Numbered from the stretch's first letter, positions 24,091-32,390 are shown. The stretch is 64,000 nt of DNA from Bradyrhizobium murdochi (GCF_000472965.1 NZ_AXAU01000001.1:1268507-1332506), one strand, 5' to 3'. Made by a program: numbers and translations. Notes: generated by a model from the sequence alone, not told the origin.

Positions 24091-24483
24091 ATGGCCATCC
24101 ACTTCAATCATACGATTCTTTCGACCCACGACAGCAAGGCATCAGCAACCTTCCTGGCCGAGATGCTCGGTCTCCCAGCCCCACGGAAGTGGGGGCCGTT
24201 TTATATGGTCACCACCGAAAACGGCGCCAATCTCGACTACATGGATGTCGAGGGCGACGTTAATCCGCAGCACTATGCATTTCTGACCAGCGAAAGCGAG
24301 TTTGACGAGATCCTCGGCCGCGTCCGGGAACGGCAGCTTCCCTACTGGGCCGACCCCGGACGAACGCAGCCGGGCAAGATCAACCACCACGACGGCGGGC
24401 GTGGCGTCTACTTCAAGGAGAAGAACGGGCATCTTCTTGAAATTATTACCCGCGAGTACGGCAGCGGCGGCTGGAATCCCTGA
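24091..24483 (+). CDS. VOC-family protein
   Basis: A 130-residue vicinal-oxygen-chelate protein, one half-barrel pair. 'FNHTILSTHDSKASATFLAEMLGL' opens the fold and 'GGRGVYFKEKNGHLLEIITREYG' closes it, with His and Glu positioned as metal ligands. GGGAG lies eight bases before ATG 24091; the in-frame extension upstream (to 24049) lacks family similarity. It stands alone between the RES gene and a convergent second VOC gene. Such single-domain proteins often act in antibiotic or electrophile resistance, but the substrate is unknown. Confidence 0.82.
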   Translation: MAIHFNHTILSTHDSKASATFLAEMLGLPAPRKWGPFYMVTTENGANLDYMDVEGDVNPQHYAFLTSESEFDEILGRVRERQLPYWADPGRTQPGKINHHDGGRGVYFKEKNGHLLEIITREYGSGGWNP

Positions 24484-24578
24484 CGGCACGGCTGCCTACA
24501 CTCTGATTGCGTGCCCCCTTGAAACACCGGCATCGCCGCCACGCATTGCGCCAGCGCTCGGTGAAGCCGAATGAGCAG

Positions 24579-25055
24579 CTATCGCCTCGCCGCCGCCCGT
24601 TCGATCTCCGCGATGTCGATCTTCTTCATCGTCATCATACTGTCCATCGCACGCCTGGCGGCATCGCGATCGGGTCCGTTGAAAATCTCGAGCATCCGCT
24701 TGGGAATGATTTGCCAGGAGAAATCCCAACGGTCCTTGCACCAACCGCACGGCCCTTCCTCGCCCCCATTGGTGATGATCGCATTCCAATAGCGGTCGGT
24801 ATCCTGTTGGCTATCGGTCTGGACCATGAAGCTCACCGCCTCGTTCGGCGTGTAGTTGGGTCCGCCGTTCAGCCCCAGGAAGCGCCGGCCGAGCACGGTG
24901 AACTCGACCGTCAGTTCGTCGCCCTGCCCCACGCCCGGCTTGGCGGATGCATGGCCTGCGCCGACACGGCTATCGGGAAAGGTCGCAGCGTAAAACTCAG
25001 CCGCCTCTCGCGCTCTGCCCTGATCGAACCACAGGCATGTTACGAGCTCGGTCAT
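24579..25055 (-). CDS. VOC-family protein, PhnB/3-demethylubiquinone-like
   Basis: A 158-residue protein of the PhnB-type VOC subgroup, often misannotated as 3-demethylubiquinone methyltransferase. It reads '[29 protein letters not shown]', '[28 protein letters not shown]' and '[22 protein letters not shown]', all characteristic. It ends with a helical tail including '[11 protein letters not shown]', shared by many homologues. It converges with the preceding VOC gene and has no operon partner. The real substrate of this subgroup is not established. Confidence 0.85.
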   Translation of the reverse strand: MTELVTCLWFDQGRAREAAEFYAATFPDSRVGAGHASAKPGVGQGDELTVEFTVLGRRFLGLNGGPNYTPNEAVSFMVQTDSQQDTDRYWNAIITNGGEEGPCGWCKDRWDFSWQIIPKRMLEIFNGPDRDAARRAMDSMMTMKKIDIAEIERAAARR

Positions 25056-25250
25056 CGCGATCTCCTATCAATAACTCACGCCGTCGACTGGCTTCGAGGG
25101 TAGCGCCCGGCATCCACGCCACCGGCGAAGCGAGCCTCCCCTGCATTAAGCTTACGCCTTAACCAATAATTAATTATGGCTTTGCGGGCACGAAAGGCTC
25201 AGCTTAGCGTTTTGGCAATGCTGCTCAGTAACCTACGATGGGTGAGTGCC

Positions 25251-25601
25251 ATGACCTATAGAACGACGTTTATCGCGTCTCTCAGTGCAGTCGCGCTTGT
25301 CCTTGCCGCTGGCGAAACACTTGCCGATCCGGGCGTGGCGCGCGGCGCAGGCGTTGCGCCGTCGCGCCCGGCTTTCCCGGCATTCCCCAAATCGGGGCAC
25401 CATCACCATCATCACCGGGGAGTAAGTGGTTTCTGGCCGACCGGCGGCGTCGTCTATGGTCTGTCGGATGAGGTCGACCGACCGGTCGTCGTGGAGACTC
25501 CGCCACTCAAAACATCGGACGATATCCGCTTCACGTGCGTGTACGATATTCCCTGGGACTATGTACATCGATGTCCGCAGTTCACCACGCCTCGGCAGTA
25601 G
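25251..25601 (+). CDS. hypothetical exported His-rich protein
   Basis: A 116-residue protein with a clear signal peptide (residues 1-25, cleavage likely after LAD or nearby). The mature part is rich in Pro and Gly ('GVAPSRPAFPAFPKSG') and contains six histidines in a row at about residue 50, then 'GVSGFWPTGGVVYGL' and a C-terminal segment with two cysteines ('FTCVYDIPWDYVHRCPQ') that could form a disulfide. I do not recognise a family. The His run suggests binding of a transition metal in the periplasm, but this is only inference. The ATG at 25251 fits the signal peptide. Confidence 0.65.
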   Translation: MTYRTTFIASLSAVALVLAAGETLADPGVARGAGVAPSRPAFPAFPKSGHHHHHHRGVSGFWPTGGVVYGLSDEVDRPVVVETPPLKTSDDIRFTCVYDIPWDYVHRCPQFTTPRQ

Positions 25602-25652
25602 TTTTGAGAGCGTAGTCCACCGCGTCTCACCGCGCGCTCGTGACGATGGCCA

Positions 25653-25705
25653 AATATTTTTGATTCCTGGGCTTGACACGATTTCTGAAAATCAGAATTG
25701 ATTTG
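25653..25705 (+). repeat. 53-bp dispersed repeat, copy 2
   Basis: Matches 387-439 with four mismatches. Here it directly follows GTGACGATGGCC, which in the other copy stands about 65 bases upstream, so this copy has an internal deletion. It contains the same GATTT-CTGA-AAATC hairpin. It lies in the gap between the His-rich protein gene and the NAD-binding protein gene. Confidence 0.7.
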
Positions 25706-25854
25706 CCGGTCATCCCAGCTTGTGACGCGGCCTTGCGTCACCGTTGCAATTGAGTGCAGCGTAATCCCGCTGCAATCCTAGCAAAAGAGACATCTCGCGT
25801 TGCCCCCATCGCACCCTCGCGCATCACGTGCGATCCTTCAGTCAGACGCCCATC

Positions 25855-26574
25855 TCATCGCGGGTCCGGCTTGAGCCGATCGAGTAGGGAGTTCCAGCTC
25901 CCTCGCCGCGCACCCTTGCCCCACACAATCTCGAACGTCGTCCGCGAGGCGTGCGGATGCTCCATGGCTTCGACGAACGCCTCTGCGACATCAGCGCGGG
26001 CGATCCGGTTCCTAGGCGCCAGTGGCAGGGCGTCCTGCCCGACGAAGACGGCGTGCTCCCCGGCAGGCCGATTGAGCAGGAAGCCAACGCGGATGATCGT
26101 GTAGTCCAGGCCGCTGGCGCGAATATTGTCTTCAACGCGCCGGCGCCAGACCAGCGTGTTCCTCTTGAGCAGGTTGATCAGGGTCCCGGCCAAAGAAGAC
26201 GTCCCGATGCCGATCGAGTTGAGATAGACAAAGCGGCCGTGGAACCCGGCTCGGCGCGCCGCCGCAAGCGTGTCCACCACGCCCTGATAGTCCGTCGCCT
26301 TGACTAGGCGCTCCGGCGCGTAGCGCCCGCTGGGCGCGCCTGCGGTGAAAATGATGTGATCCACATCCGCCACCGCGGCAGGGAGCGTCTCCACCTTTGT
26401 GAGATCCCCGGCGACGACCTCAAAAGAGTGGCCCAGTTCGGCCGCGGCTGCGGCCGGGTTGCGCGCGAGCACCCGGACCTGATAGCCGCGTTGGTGCAGC
26501 AGGCGCGCTATCAGCAGCCCGGCGCCCCGCGTGCCGCCAATAACCAGAACCCGACTCTTTCGGACCTTGCTCAT
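25855..26574 (-). CDS. NAD(P)-binding atypical SDR (NmrA-like)
   Basis: A 239-residue Rossmann-fold protein. The cofactor motif is 'VLVIGGTRGAGLLIARLL' (9-26), followed by 'VRVLARNPAAAAAEL' and 'VVAGDLTKVETLPAAV'. The catalytic Tyr-Lys pair of classical SDRs is missing, as usual for NmrA/HSCARG-like atypical SDRs, which sense redox cofactor state or act as flavin/NAD reductases. Its ATG overlaps the stop of the TetR remnant (ATGA at 26574-26571), so it was once the second gene of a TetR-controlled operon. Function otherwise unknown. Confidence 0.85.
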   Translation of the reverse strand: MSKVRKSRVLVIGGTRGAGLLIARLLHQRGYQVRVLARNPAAAAAELGHSFEVVAGDLTKVETLPAAVADVDHIIFTAGAPSGRYAPERLVKATDYQGVVDTLAAARRAGFHGRFVYLNSIGIGTSSLAGTLINLLKRNTLVWRRRVEDNIRASGLDYTIIRVGFLLNRPAGEHAVFVGQDALPLAPRNRIARADVAEAFVEAMEHPHASRTTFEIVWGKGARRGSWNSLLDRLKPDPR

Positions 26575-26882
26575 CGGGCCTCCTGCTCAAGCGCTCGCCG
26601 CAAGATCCAGCGCATCGCAGCGAAGGCACGTTCGCGATCCTCACCACCCGCCAACACGTCGGCGGTCTCGTGGATGACCGCAAATAGAAGCCATCCTGCT
26701 AGCGCCGCATCGGCCCTTGCGAACGCTCCGGCCCCCTGGCCGGCCCGGATGATGGCGGTCAGGCGGTTGATCGGATTGTCGGTAGGCGGCATCGGCCGCC
26801 GCTGGGCGAAATCCGTGTGCCACAGCACCGCATGCAAGCCGCCCATCCCGACGATCGCATCGACGAACGCCACCGCCAGCTA
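26571..26882 (-). pseudogene. TetR-family regulator, C-terminal remnant
   Basis: The last ~100 codons of a TetR-family regulator survive: 'AFVDAIVGMGGLHAVLWHTDFAQRRPMPP' and 'LTAIIRAGQGAGAFARADAALAGWLLFAVIHETADVLAGG' are typical of the ligand-binding C-terminal half. An in-frame TAG lies at about 26881 and nothing upstream shows the N-terminal helix-turn-helix, so DNA binding is lost. It overlaps the NAD-binding gene as ATGA. The deletion presumably removed control of that gene. Confidence 0.65.
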
Positions 26883-26883
26883 G

Positions 26884-27133
26884 TCCAAGAGTTGTGGGCA
26901 GTCTGCTTGTGTGCAGGCTTCGATCTGAAATGGATGAGCGGCATCGAACGCTACATGAGGGCCCCAGCGGAGGTGTAATTATCAGTTTCATCCACGCTGG
27001 GGCGCACCTACGCTAGGCTGCGACCGCTGCGATACCGCGTCCTGTGGGTGGGGCATGCTTTGCGTGCCCGCCCCGAGTGAATAATGCTTCGGCCTGTACG
27101 GGATCGGCATAATGTCGATGCCCAGCCGACATC
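26884..27133. other. intergenic region with an 8-bp inverted repeat
   Basis: No gene is seen. GCCCCAGC at about 26960 and GCTGGGGC at about 26997 form inverted arms around 27 AT-richer bases, a possible remnant of a small mobile element or a terminator for the RTX gene that ends at 27134. The region covers the site where the TetR gene lost its 5' half. Confidence 0.35.
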
Positions 27134-28309
27134 CTAGGCGAACAGCAAGTTGTCGGCCGAGAGACGATTGAGCGATTCTCCCAGCAGGAAAATGCTGCCG
27201 TTGTCGCCGAAGTCGATGTCGACGCCGGAATTGCGTTGTGTCGCATGCGCAAGCACGTCCTCAAAGCTGTCGACGCCCTCGACATTGAGTGCGATCCGGT
27301 CGTCCTTGCCAAACCCCACAATCGCGTCGTTGCCGTCGCCTCCTTGGAACATGAACGTGTCGGCGCCCGCACCGCCCACTATCCAGTCGTCGCCCTCCCC
27401 GCCGGCAATCAGGTCGTCGCCCCGGCCGCCGAAGATCTTGTCATCGCCGGTGCCGCCATTGAGCTGGTCGTCGCCCCGGCCGCCAAAAATCTTGTCATCG
27501 CCGCTGCCGCCATCGACCACATCCCAGCCGGCGCCGCCAAACACCGTGTCGTCACCCCCGCCCGCCGTGACTAGGTCATCGTCTCCGCGGCCGATGATCA
27601 GATCGCGGTCGTCCGTTCCTTCCCGAACGCGAACCGTGTTGATGTGGACTTCAGCGAGCTGGGCGCCCGGACGGGTGAAGTCGGCCGCGACCGGATCAAT
27701 GAACTCGCCGGCCTCATTGACGCCACCGAGGATGATCTGGTCGCCTTCGCCGACCGGGTTGCCCAGAGAGCCGTTGAATCCGGGATGGAGGTGAACGACA
27801 CCTAATTCATCCACGCCAGTGTTGGGCGCTGTCTGGTTGATGAAGGCCGCGTCAAGTTCGGTGTTTACTTCGGTGCCTGCGTCCAAAGCATCTTGGCCTG
27901 CGAATGCGATTGTCGTCTCGCCGAGGAAGCGACCCTGGGCGTCGAACAGCCGCAACGCCTCATCCGTGCCGATGAACGCATCGTTCGACGGGATAATCAT
28001 CGATCCGAAACTGGCAAACGGGTTGGAGACACCGTCGACGTCGAGGATGGCCGAGGTGGTCTCCTGCGTCGCGATCGGGCCGGCGGCGCCGGTAACAACC
28101 AAACCCTGCCCGTCGGCATCGGCGGCGGTGAGCTCGGTCCCAAGTATCGCGGCGGCGCCGTCCTCGGCCAATTGCTCGAGCCCCGGCGAAGCCGCTTCGC
28201 CAACGTTGAACAGATCAAAGCTTCCATCGTGGAAACCGAACCAGACCGGCGTCAAAAATGTGCCGCCCTTTTCGGAGGTATTTTTGATTGTGACCCGGAG
28301 ATCAGTCAT
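27134..28309 (-). CDS. spondin-N/RTX calcium-binding protein
   Basis: A 391-residue protein with two parts. Residues 1-225 resemble a spondin N-terminal domain ('FLTPVWFGFHDGSFDLFNVGEAASPGLEQLAEDG' type opening, 'VHLHPGFNG', 'AEVHINTVRVREG'). Residues ~230-330 hold about nine RTX nonapeptides (GGxGxDxxx), e.g. 'GGGDDTVFGG', which form a calcium-binding beta-roll. The C-terminal 'GSIFLLGESLNRLSADNLLFA' resembles a type I secretion signal. There is no N-terminal signal peptide. Its exporter is not in the window. It may be a secreted adhesion or matrix protein. Two units of 18 residues are near-duplicates. Confidence 0.88.
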   Translation of the reverse strand: MTDLRVTIKNTSEKGGTFLTPVWFGFHDGSFDLFNVGEAASPGLEQLAEDGAAAILGTELTAADADGQGLVVTGAAGPIATQETTSAILDVDGVSNPFASFGSMIIPSNDAFIGTDEALRLFDAQGRFLGETTIAFAGQDALDAGTEVNTELDAAFINQTAPNTGVDELGVVHLHPGFNGSLGNPVGEGDQIILGGVNEAGEFIDPVAADFTRPGAQLAEVHINTVRVREGTDDRDLIIGRGDDDLVTAGGGDDTVFGGAGWDVVDGGSGDDKIFGGRGDDQLNGGTGDDKIFGGRGDDLIAGGEGDDWIVGGAGADTFMFQGGDGNDAIVGFGKDDRIALNVEGVDSFEDVLAHATQRNSGVDIDFGDNGSIFLLGESLNRLSADNLLFA

Positions 28310-28560
28310 GGACGCCTCCCCTTGACCGTGGGCCCCCAGAGGATCACGTCACTAGTCAGCAACTTCGATCAGATCAAATGACAATAGCTCACGTCCATTC
28401 ACAAGGCGTTGCGACATACAACCTGACTGACCCATCGCAATGCGTGCCCCTGATCAGCGGGATGCCACAGCAGCCGGCGTGCGACGATCTTTGCGCTTAC
28501 ACCTCTGGGCAGTCTGAGTTCGGCCGCGGCCTCGTTTCTGGCGGTAACTCGTTCTGATGA

Positions 28561-28604
28561 GACAATACGGTGGATTACGCCGGAGCCTACCATCGGGCCG
28601 CGCC
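28561..28604 (+). repeat. 44-bp dispersed repeat, copy a
   Basis: This block shares GGTGGATTACG and AGCCT-x-x-CATCGGGC with 33153-33195 and, less closely, with 34421-34462, all in the same orientation. Here it marks the left edge of the methyltransferase duplicate. Confidence 0.55.
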
Positions 28605-28875
28605 ACTTCGAACGTGGCGGTGCAGCAGACTTCGGCCTTCGCCTTCTCGCGCGCGATCGCGATCATTTCGCTCATAGCCCGTCATATCGGCGATCGGGTC
28701 GCCGGCATATTTGCGCGCACTGCGATCCCAGAACGGCGTATCATTTGCGATAAGAAACATGGTGGCTCCCCCCGGGCGGCTTCTAGCATTGTGCAGGAAA
28801 TGGAAACGCTGACGGCGGCGCAGGTCCGTGGGTGGGTTCGCGAAAGCGTAACCCGCCGTTCACGCGTTCGTCACA
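28604..28875 (-). pseudogene. decayed duplicate of a methyltransferase gene
   Basis: On the minus strand this matches the 5' part of the methyltransferase gene at 32391-33026 and its upstream region to about 33146. The residues 'MIAIAREKAKAE' and 'ATFEVARP' correspond to 'MIAIAREKAKAE' and 'ATFEVVRP' of the intact protein. About 130 bases present in the intact copy (roughly 32806-32935) are missing here, and the coding part is cut off at the repeat at 28604. The copy therefore cannot make a methyltransferase. Confidence 0.78.
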
Positions 28876-28957
28876 GTGAGGCTGGTACTTCAGTTGCCGC
28901 TCAGCTTCTCGCGCGTCCGGTCATGGATTTCCGTGACCTCCGGCGCCGGACGTCAGG

Positions 28958-29803
28958 CTACCAAGTCGCGAATAAGCGAGCCGTTACCGCTGGCGTGGTG
29001 TTTGACGGGGGCTGCTCCTGCACCATGCTTTTAGTAATCTCAATAGTCCTGGCATCGGCTGGGAAGAGCATTTCCAACGCGAGCTCGGCCAATGTCACAT
29101 CATTGGGTGTGCCGAAAACGGTCACGGTATTCAGGAATGACACCGTGCCCAGGCGTGTAGCGATACGAAGTGGTGTTGCCAGACGCTGCGATGCCTCCAA
29201 GCCCCCGGGCGGCTCGGAATTGGGCGGAACAGGGTAGGCCGCTATTTCTGCATGCAATCCCTGAACAACCGGATCGGCCCGCGTCTCGATCTGTTGACGA
29301 AGGACGCTCAGAGAGTGCGCGCGCCATTCCACGAAATTCAGGATGCGCGGACCCATTCCGGAAGGATGCAGGAGGAGACGCATGGCGTTGACCGGAGTGC
29401 GCAAAAGCTCCGCCGAACAACCTTCGTAAAGCTGTGGAAGCGCCGCATTCGACAATACCACGTTCCAGTGCCGATCGACCGCGAAGGCCGGGTATGGCCG
29501 ATGAGCCATCAGCACACGATCAATGGCGCTCTTTGCCGCCTCCAATTCCGTGAGCGCGCGCTCCTCGAAGGCGGGAGCAAAGCCCGCGGCGAGCAGCAGC
29601 TTGTTCTGATCGCGAAGCGGCAGATCCAAATGTTCGGCAAGTCGCAGGATCATTTCACGACTGGGCTGCGACTTGCCGGTCTCAAGACAGGACAGATGCC
29701 TGGTCGAGCTCTCCGCTGCGTGCGCGAGGTCGGCCTGCGTCATGCGGCGCCGCTCGCGCCAGCGCCGGAGAAGGATGCCGAAAGGGAGCGGATAGGCACT
29801 CAT
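28958..29803 (-). CDS. XRE-family regulator with MmyB-like domain
   Basis: A 281-residue regulator. Residues 10-65 form a Cro/C1-type helix-turn-helix ('LLRRWRERRRMTQADLAHAAESSTRHLSCLETGKSQPSREMILRLAEHL'). The rest is a MmyB-like ligand-binding domain (PAS-related fold), typical words being 'HRPYPAFAVDRHWNVVLSN' and 'WRAHSLSVLRQQIE'. MmyB-type regulators often control a neighbouring oxidoreductase or small enzyme; here the divergent neighbour is an NTF2-like gene. Two TGACC-N5-GGTCA palindromes lie between them. In homologues the domain may bind a fatty-acid-like ligand. Confidence 0.9.
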   Translation of the reverse strand: MSAYPLPFGILLRRWRERRRMTQADLAHAAESSTRHLSCLETGKSQPSREMILRLAEHLDLPLRDQNKLLLAAGFAPAFEERALTELEAAKSAIDRVLMAHRPYPAFAVDRHWNVVLSNAALPQLYEGCSAELLRTPVNAMRLLLHPSGMGPRILNFVEWRAHSLSVLRQQIETRADPVVQGLHAEIAAYPVPPNSEPPGGLEASQRLATPLRIATRLGTVSFLNTVTVFGTPNDVTLAELALEMLFPADARTIEITKSMVQEQPPSNTTPAVTARLFATW

Positions 29804-29837
29804 CGCGCGAGCCTAGCGCCGACCCGGCTGTTCTCAA

Positions 29838-29894
29838 TGACCTCAGAGGTCAAGTTGGCTGCGCGGAACTGCTGTTTTTTGACCTGTTGGGTCA
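29838..29894. promoter_or_regulatory. twin TGACC-N5-GGTCA operators
   Basis: TGACCTCAGAGGTCA (29838-29852) is a perfect 15-bp palindrome and TGACCTGTTGGGTCA (29880-29894) has the same arms and spacing. Their centres are 42 bp apart, four helical turns, so two dimers would bind on one face. They lie between the XRE/MmyB gene and the NTF2-like gene. Confidence 0.65.
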
Positions 29895-29973
29895 TCGATT
29901 TCGGCCGACGCTCAAGCGAATGCTGGCGCGGGGCTTTGGTTCGAACTCAAACCGCGAAACTTCGAGGTGGAAC

Positions 29974-30441
29974 ATGCCCAGGATTGATTACTACCTGCTC
30001 GCATTTCTGATGAGCGCAGTGCTTGCGATCCCTGCTCTCGCTCAGAACGCCAGATCGCCAATTGGAGAAAAAGCGATGCTCGACCCACAGACGCTAGCCG
30101 ATCGATACGTTGCCGTATGGAATGAAGCCGACGAGAAGCGCAGGCGGGACGCCATATCGGCGCTTTGGGTGCCAAGTGGCCAACACTTCGTCGAAGGCCG
30201 GCAGGCCCGGGGCTATGACGAGCTGGAGAAGCGGGTCCGGGGATCCCATGAAAGAAATGTCAGGGATAGCGGCAACAGATTTCGCGCGGCGCCCGGCGCC
30301 CGTCGTCTGCACGACGTCATCACGTTCCATTGGGAGATGCTACCCGCCAATGGTGACACAGTCCTGGTCAGGGGATTGGAGTTTCTGATCATCGACGACG
30401 AAGGCCGGATCATCATCGATTATCAGTTCTTCCCGGCTTAG
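29974..30441 (+). CDS. exported NTF2/SnoaL-like protein
   Basis: A 155-residue protein with an N-terminal signal peptide (residues 6-23, ending ALA) and a SnoaL/NTF2-type domain: 'LADRYVAVWNEADEKRRRDAISALWVPSG', 'VITFHWEMLP' and 'GLEFLIIDDEGRIIIDYQFF' follow the family order. GAGG lies seven bases ahead of ATG 29974. It is divergent from the XRE/MmyB gene and is probably its target. The family binds or converts small hydrophobic molecules; no catalytic residues can be assigned. Confidence 0.82.
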   Translation: MPRIDYYLLAFLMSAVLAIPALAQNARSPIGEKAMLDPQTLADRYVAVWNEADEKRRRDAISALWVPSGQHFVEGRQARGYDELEKRVRGSHERNVRDSGNRFRAAPGARRLHDVITFHWEMLPANGDTVLVRGLEFLIIDDEGRIIIDYQFFPA

Positions 30442-30546
30442 GGCATGATCCGGAAAGACAGAGCGGGATGACGTTTCGAAGAAGAGCCATCCCGCTGTGG
30501 TCACGCCCCGCACCGACATTAGCGTCAACGCGCTCCGGCGTACCGG

Positions 30547-31302
30547 TCAGATGACCTGGCCGCCGGAGACTTCGATCCGCTGGGCGTTGATCCAGCGATT
30601 GTCCTCGCGGAGCAGGCTCGCGATCATCGGGCCGATGTCATCGGGTTGGCCGACACGGCCGAGGCTGGTCATGCCCGCGAACGTCTTGTTGAGATCCGGC
30701 GTATCGCGGACGGCGCCGCCGAGGAAGTCGGTCTCGATCGCGCCCGGTGCCACTGTGTTGACCGCAATGCCGCGGCTGCCGAGCTCCTTCGCCATGTAAA
30801 CGCTGAGCACTTCCACCGCACCTTTCGCTGCCGCATAGGCGGAGAAGCCGGGGAAGGACACGCGGGTCAGGCCGGTGGAAAGATTCACGATGCGGCCGCC
30901 ATCGGCGATCAGCGGCAGCAGCGCCTGGGTAAGGAAGAACACGCCCTTGAAGTGAACGTTGACCAGCTTGTCGAACTGCGCCTCGGTCGTCTCGGTGATC
31001 GACGCCATGTCGCCATGGCCGGCATTGTTCACGAGATGATCGAATGTGTCGCGCTGCCAGGTCTTCCGAAGCATCGTCCGCAGCCGATCGGCGAACGAGG
31101 CGAAAGTAGAGACATCGCTGACGTCGAGTTGCAGGGCGATCGCCTTGCGGCCGATCCCCGCGATCTCGGCGACGACGGCTTCGGCGTCCTGCTGCCGGCT
31201 TTGATAGGTGATGATGACGTCGCTGCCGTTGCGGGCGATGTTGAGCGCCGTGTTCCGGCCGAGCCCGCGGCTTGCACCGGTAATGAGGGCGATCTTGGTC
31301 AT
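30547..31302 (-). CDS. classical SDR oxidoreductase
   Basis: A 251-residue classical short-chain dehydrogenase. Cofactor motif 'ITGASRGLGRNTA' (7-19), 'HLVNNAGHGD', the catalytic Ser in 'NLSTGLT', and the Tyr-x-x-x-Lys pair in 'YAAAKGA' are all present; 'PGAIETDFLGG' and the 'IEVSGGQV' C-terminus are normal. The residues after the glycine motif ('ITYQSRQQ') suggest NADP preference. It is divergent from an AraC regulator across about 137 bases, a pairing typical of an inducible detoxification gene. Substrate unknown. Confidence 0.92.
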   Translation of the reverse strand: MTKIALITGASRGLGRNTALNIARNGSDVIITYQSRQQDAEAVVAEIAGIGRKAIALQLDVSDVSTFASFADRLRTMLRKTWQRDTFDHLVNNAGHGDMASITETTEAQFDKLVNVHFKGVFFLTQALLPLIADGGRIVNLSTGLTRVSFPGFSAYAAAKGAVEVLSVYMAKELGSRGIAVNTVAPGAIETDFLGGAVRDTPDLNKTFAGMTSLGRVGQPDDIGPMIASLLREDNRWINAQRIEVSGGQVI

Positions 31303-31439
31303 GGTCAGACTCCCATTGCATACGTGACCACGCCGATATGGCGCACGCTAGCCTGCCTTAGTTGCCGGAACCTCGACGATCCTTGCCTAATCCTCCAGAT
31401 CGAATTTACGCGTCAATCCGGGCGCGATAGGATGGCCGC

Positions 31440-32330
31440 ATGACCGACACTCTCCTCAAGGCTGTTCGCCGCTATGCGCAGGCCAATGCCGATCCGGCCG
31501 GGATTGCCCGGACTCCCATTGCCGGTCTGACGGCCATTCGTGCGACTGCACCGAGCGGCCTCGACTACGCGATCTCCCGACCGCTCATCTGTCTCGTGCT
31601 GCAGGGAACCAAGCACGTGACGATGGGCAATCGGGCCTTCACGTTCAGCGCGGGTGACTCTTTGCTGGTCACGGCTGACGTTCCAACGGTGAGCCAGGTC
31701 AAGCGGGCGAGCATCGCCTCGCCCTACTTCGCGCTCGTGTTGGACCTGGACCCGGCGGTGATCGCAGATCTCGCCGTGGAGATGAAAGCCGTGCCGACCG
31801 CCGACGGCGCGCCCGTGCGCTGGGAGCCGACCGATGCCGAGGTTACCGACGCGGCCCTTCGGCTGATGCGCCTGATTGAGCGCCCGGCGTCCGTGCCGGT
31901 GCTGCGCACACAGTTGATACGTGAGATGCATTACTGGCTTCTGACCGGACGGCACGGAGAGGCGATCCGGCGTCTTGGCTGGCCGGACGGTCACGTGCAG
32001 CGAGTGGCGCGCGCGGTCGCAGTGCTTCGGGCCAAGTTCGCTCAGCCATTACGGGTCGAGCAACTGGCGGCCGTTTCCGGGATGAGCCCGTCGTCCTTCC
32101 ATCAGCATTTCCGGGCCGTGACGTCGCTTTCGCCGCTCCAGTTCCAGAAACAATTGCGCCTGATCGAGGCGCGACGCCTGATGTTATCCGACGGGATGGC
32201 CGCGAGCAGCGCGGCCTTTGCGGTCGGCTACGAGAGCGTGTCGCAGTTCACCCGGGAATACAGCCGCCTGTTCGGCTTGCCGCCGGGCCGGGAGACCAAG
32301 GCAGCGAGAGGGAACGTCCAGGCGGCCTGA
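31440..32330 (+). CDS. AraC-family transcriptional regulator
   Basis: A 296-residue regulator. Residues 1-190 form an AraC-type N-terminal domain of the arabinose-binding-like cupin kind ('ISRPLICLVLQGTKHVTMGNRAFTFSAGDSLLVTADVP'). The C-terminal 100 residues contain two helix-turn-helix units ('VEQLAAVSGMSPSSFHQHFRAVTSLSPLQFQKQLRLIEARRLM' and 'AAFAVGYESVSQFTREYSRLFG'). It is divergent from the SDR gene, which it probably controls. Ligand unknown. The reading frame begins close to the promoter; no other start fits better. Confidence 0.92.
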   Translation: MTDTLLKAVRRYAQANADPAGIARTPIAGLTAIRATAPSGLDYAISRPLICLVLQGTKHVTMGNRAFTFSAGDSLLVTADVPTVSQVKRASIASPYFALVLDLDPAVIADLAVEMKAVPTADGAPVRWEPTDAEVTDAALRLMRLIERPASVPVLRTQLIREMHYWLLTGRHGEAIRRLGWPDGHVQRVARAVAVLRAKFAQPLRVEQLAAVSGMSPSSFHQHFRAVTSLSPLQFQKQLRLIEARRLMLSDGMAASSAAFAVGYESVSQFTREYSRLFGLPPGRETKAARGNVQAA

Positions 32331-32390
32331 TTCACCCTGCGCACTGTTCACCAGTTCGTCACGATGAGAACAGCGTGTGGTTATCGATAA

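Larger units (their letters stand above)
28310..28957. other. gene-free stretch with duplicated methyltransferase remnant
   Basis: No intact gene. 28561-28604 is a dispersed repeat, and 28604-28875 is a decayed copy of the 5' part and upstream region of the methyltransferase at 32391-33026 (see the separate entry). The rest, on both sides, has no recognised content apart from the presumed promoter of the RTX gene near 28310-28400. Confidence 0.6.

Noticed and set aside
27350..27640. Regular DNA repeats resembling a tandem array or CRISPR
   Set aside because: They encode the GGxGxDxxx units of the RTX protein in frame; there are no spacers.
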